DNA from: Planctomycetota bacterium
GTDB lineage: Bacteria > Planctomycetota > Phycisphaerae > WQYP01
DNA: 22,062 nucleotides
Direction: 5' to 3'
Assembly (NCBI GenBank): GCA_021785155.1
Contig: JAJYGE010000486.1
Location: 1 to 22,062 of the forward strand
Of the stretch, positions 21,938 to 22,062 are shown in pieces (the stretch's first letter is position 1; the number at the start of each line of letters is the position of its first letter). The position numbers and the translations under genes were made by a program. A model generated the notes under the pieces. The model searched no databases, was not told the origin of the DNA, and was given only the letters and a program-made list of their open reading frames with translations.

Positions 21938-22062
21938 CTAGTCGGTGACCTCCAATTTTAGTGTTTTCGCGGCGGGGCGGGTCATATTACGCACGCTGAT
22001 CTGGCCCGCCAGAGTTTCCACAATGGTATTGAGAAACGGTTGCGATGCGGAATCAGCCCTGA
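21938..22062 (-). CDS. C-terminal end of an unidentified protein (partial)
   Basis: Forty residues are visible before a TAG at 21940-21938, and the gene runs off the right edge. The reading frame QPFLNTIVETLAGQISVRNM, with the end AKTLKLEVTD, looks protein-like. The pattern xPF...IVETLxGxI resembles the tail of some DnaX (DNA polymerase III gamma/tau) proteins, but this is far too short to name. It is on the same strand as ndk, 121 bases upstream of the ndk ATG; the proposed ndk promoter lies in the gap. Confidence 0.5.
   Translation of the reverse strand, partial: RADSASQPFLNTIVETLAGQISVRNMTRPAAKTLKLEVTD

Noticed and set aside
1..22062. CRISPR arrays, tRNA or rRNA genes, insertion sequences, attachment sites
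   Set aside because: No regularly spaced repeats, cloverleaf-like segments, transposase or integrase motifs were seen on reading both strands.

Overview
The window looks like chromosomal DNA from a moderate-GC, Gram-negative-type bacterium, most likely a planctomycete (perhaps class Phycisphaerae). The evidence is a run of three different stomatin-like (SPFH) proteins, a von Willebrand-type protein with the planctomycete-style 'SFFG...RRVVFLVD' lead-in, a Tat-exported GH31 glycosidase, a lipoprotein, and a DUF2934 protein. The taxonomic placement is inference; no rRNA or tRNA gene was seen. Nothing resembling an insertion sequence, integrase or CRISPR array was found.

Layout. Positions 1-7576 are one long minus-strand block: pfkB-family sugar kinase, His-rich heavy-metal P-type ATPase, a 688-residue polytopic SPFH protein, an HflC-like protein, and an HflK-like protein that runs off the left edge. 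Diverging from pfkB on the plus strand is a membrane-bound ferritin/VIT1 fusion (MbfA type, iron export). Positions 8965-9556 hold two small minus-strand genes (YXWGXW-type lipoprotein, DUF2934 protein), each with a short perfect hairpin just before its ribosome-binding site. Positions 9890-11104 hold a membrane-anchored vWA-like protein whose 5' part is overlapped by a second, protein-like reading frame. It converges on a large Tat-exported GH31 alpha-glycosidase with a C-terminal carbohydrate-binding-like module (minus strand).

Positions 14316-15019 hold a complete toxin-antitoxin operon (AbrB/MazE-type antitoxin plus Doc toxin, ATGA overlap) with a readable promoter whose -10 box lies inside a palindrome. 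Next on the plus strand come an M50 site-2-type protease with a zinc-ribbon tail, a tandem HD-GYP protein with a dead first copy, a FIST sensory protein and a CYTH triphosphate-tunnel protein. The last three look like a signalling group. They converge on a minus-strand group read from the right: the C-terminus of an unidentified gene, ndk, a cupin, and a ClsB-like phospholipase D.

How the genes may work together. The left block combines metal transport (P-type ATPase, MbfA) with SPFH membrane scaffolds. The ATPase and the HflK-like protein both start with histidine-rich cytoplasmic tails, so a metal-linked membrane microdomain is a reasonable hypothesis and the best candidate here for an undescribed system. 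The centre-right block suggests cyclic-di-GMP turnover (HD-GYP) linked to a ligand sensor (FIST). Regulatory sites proposed below were read by eye and are candidates, not proven sites.
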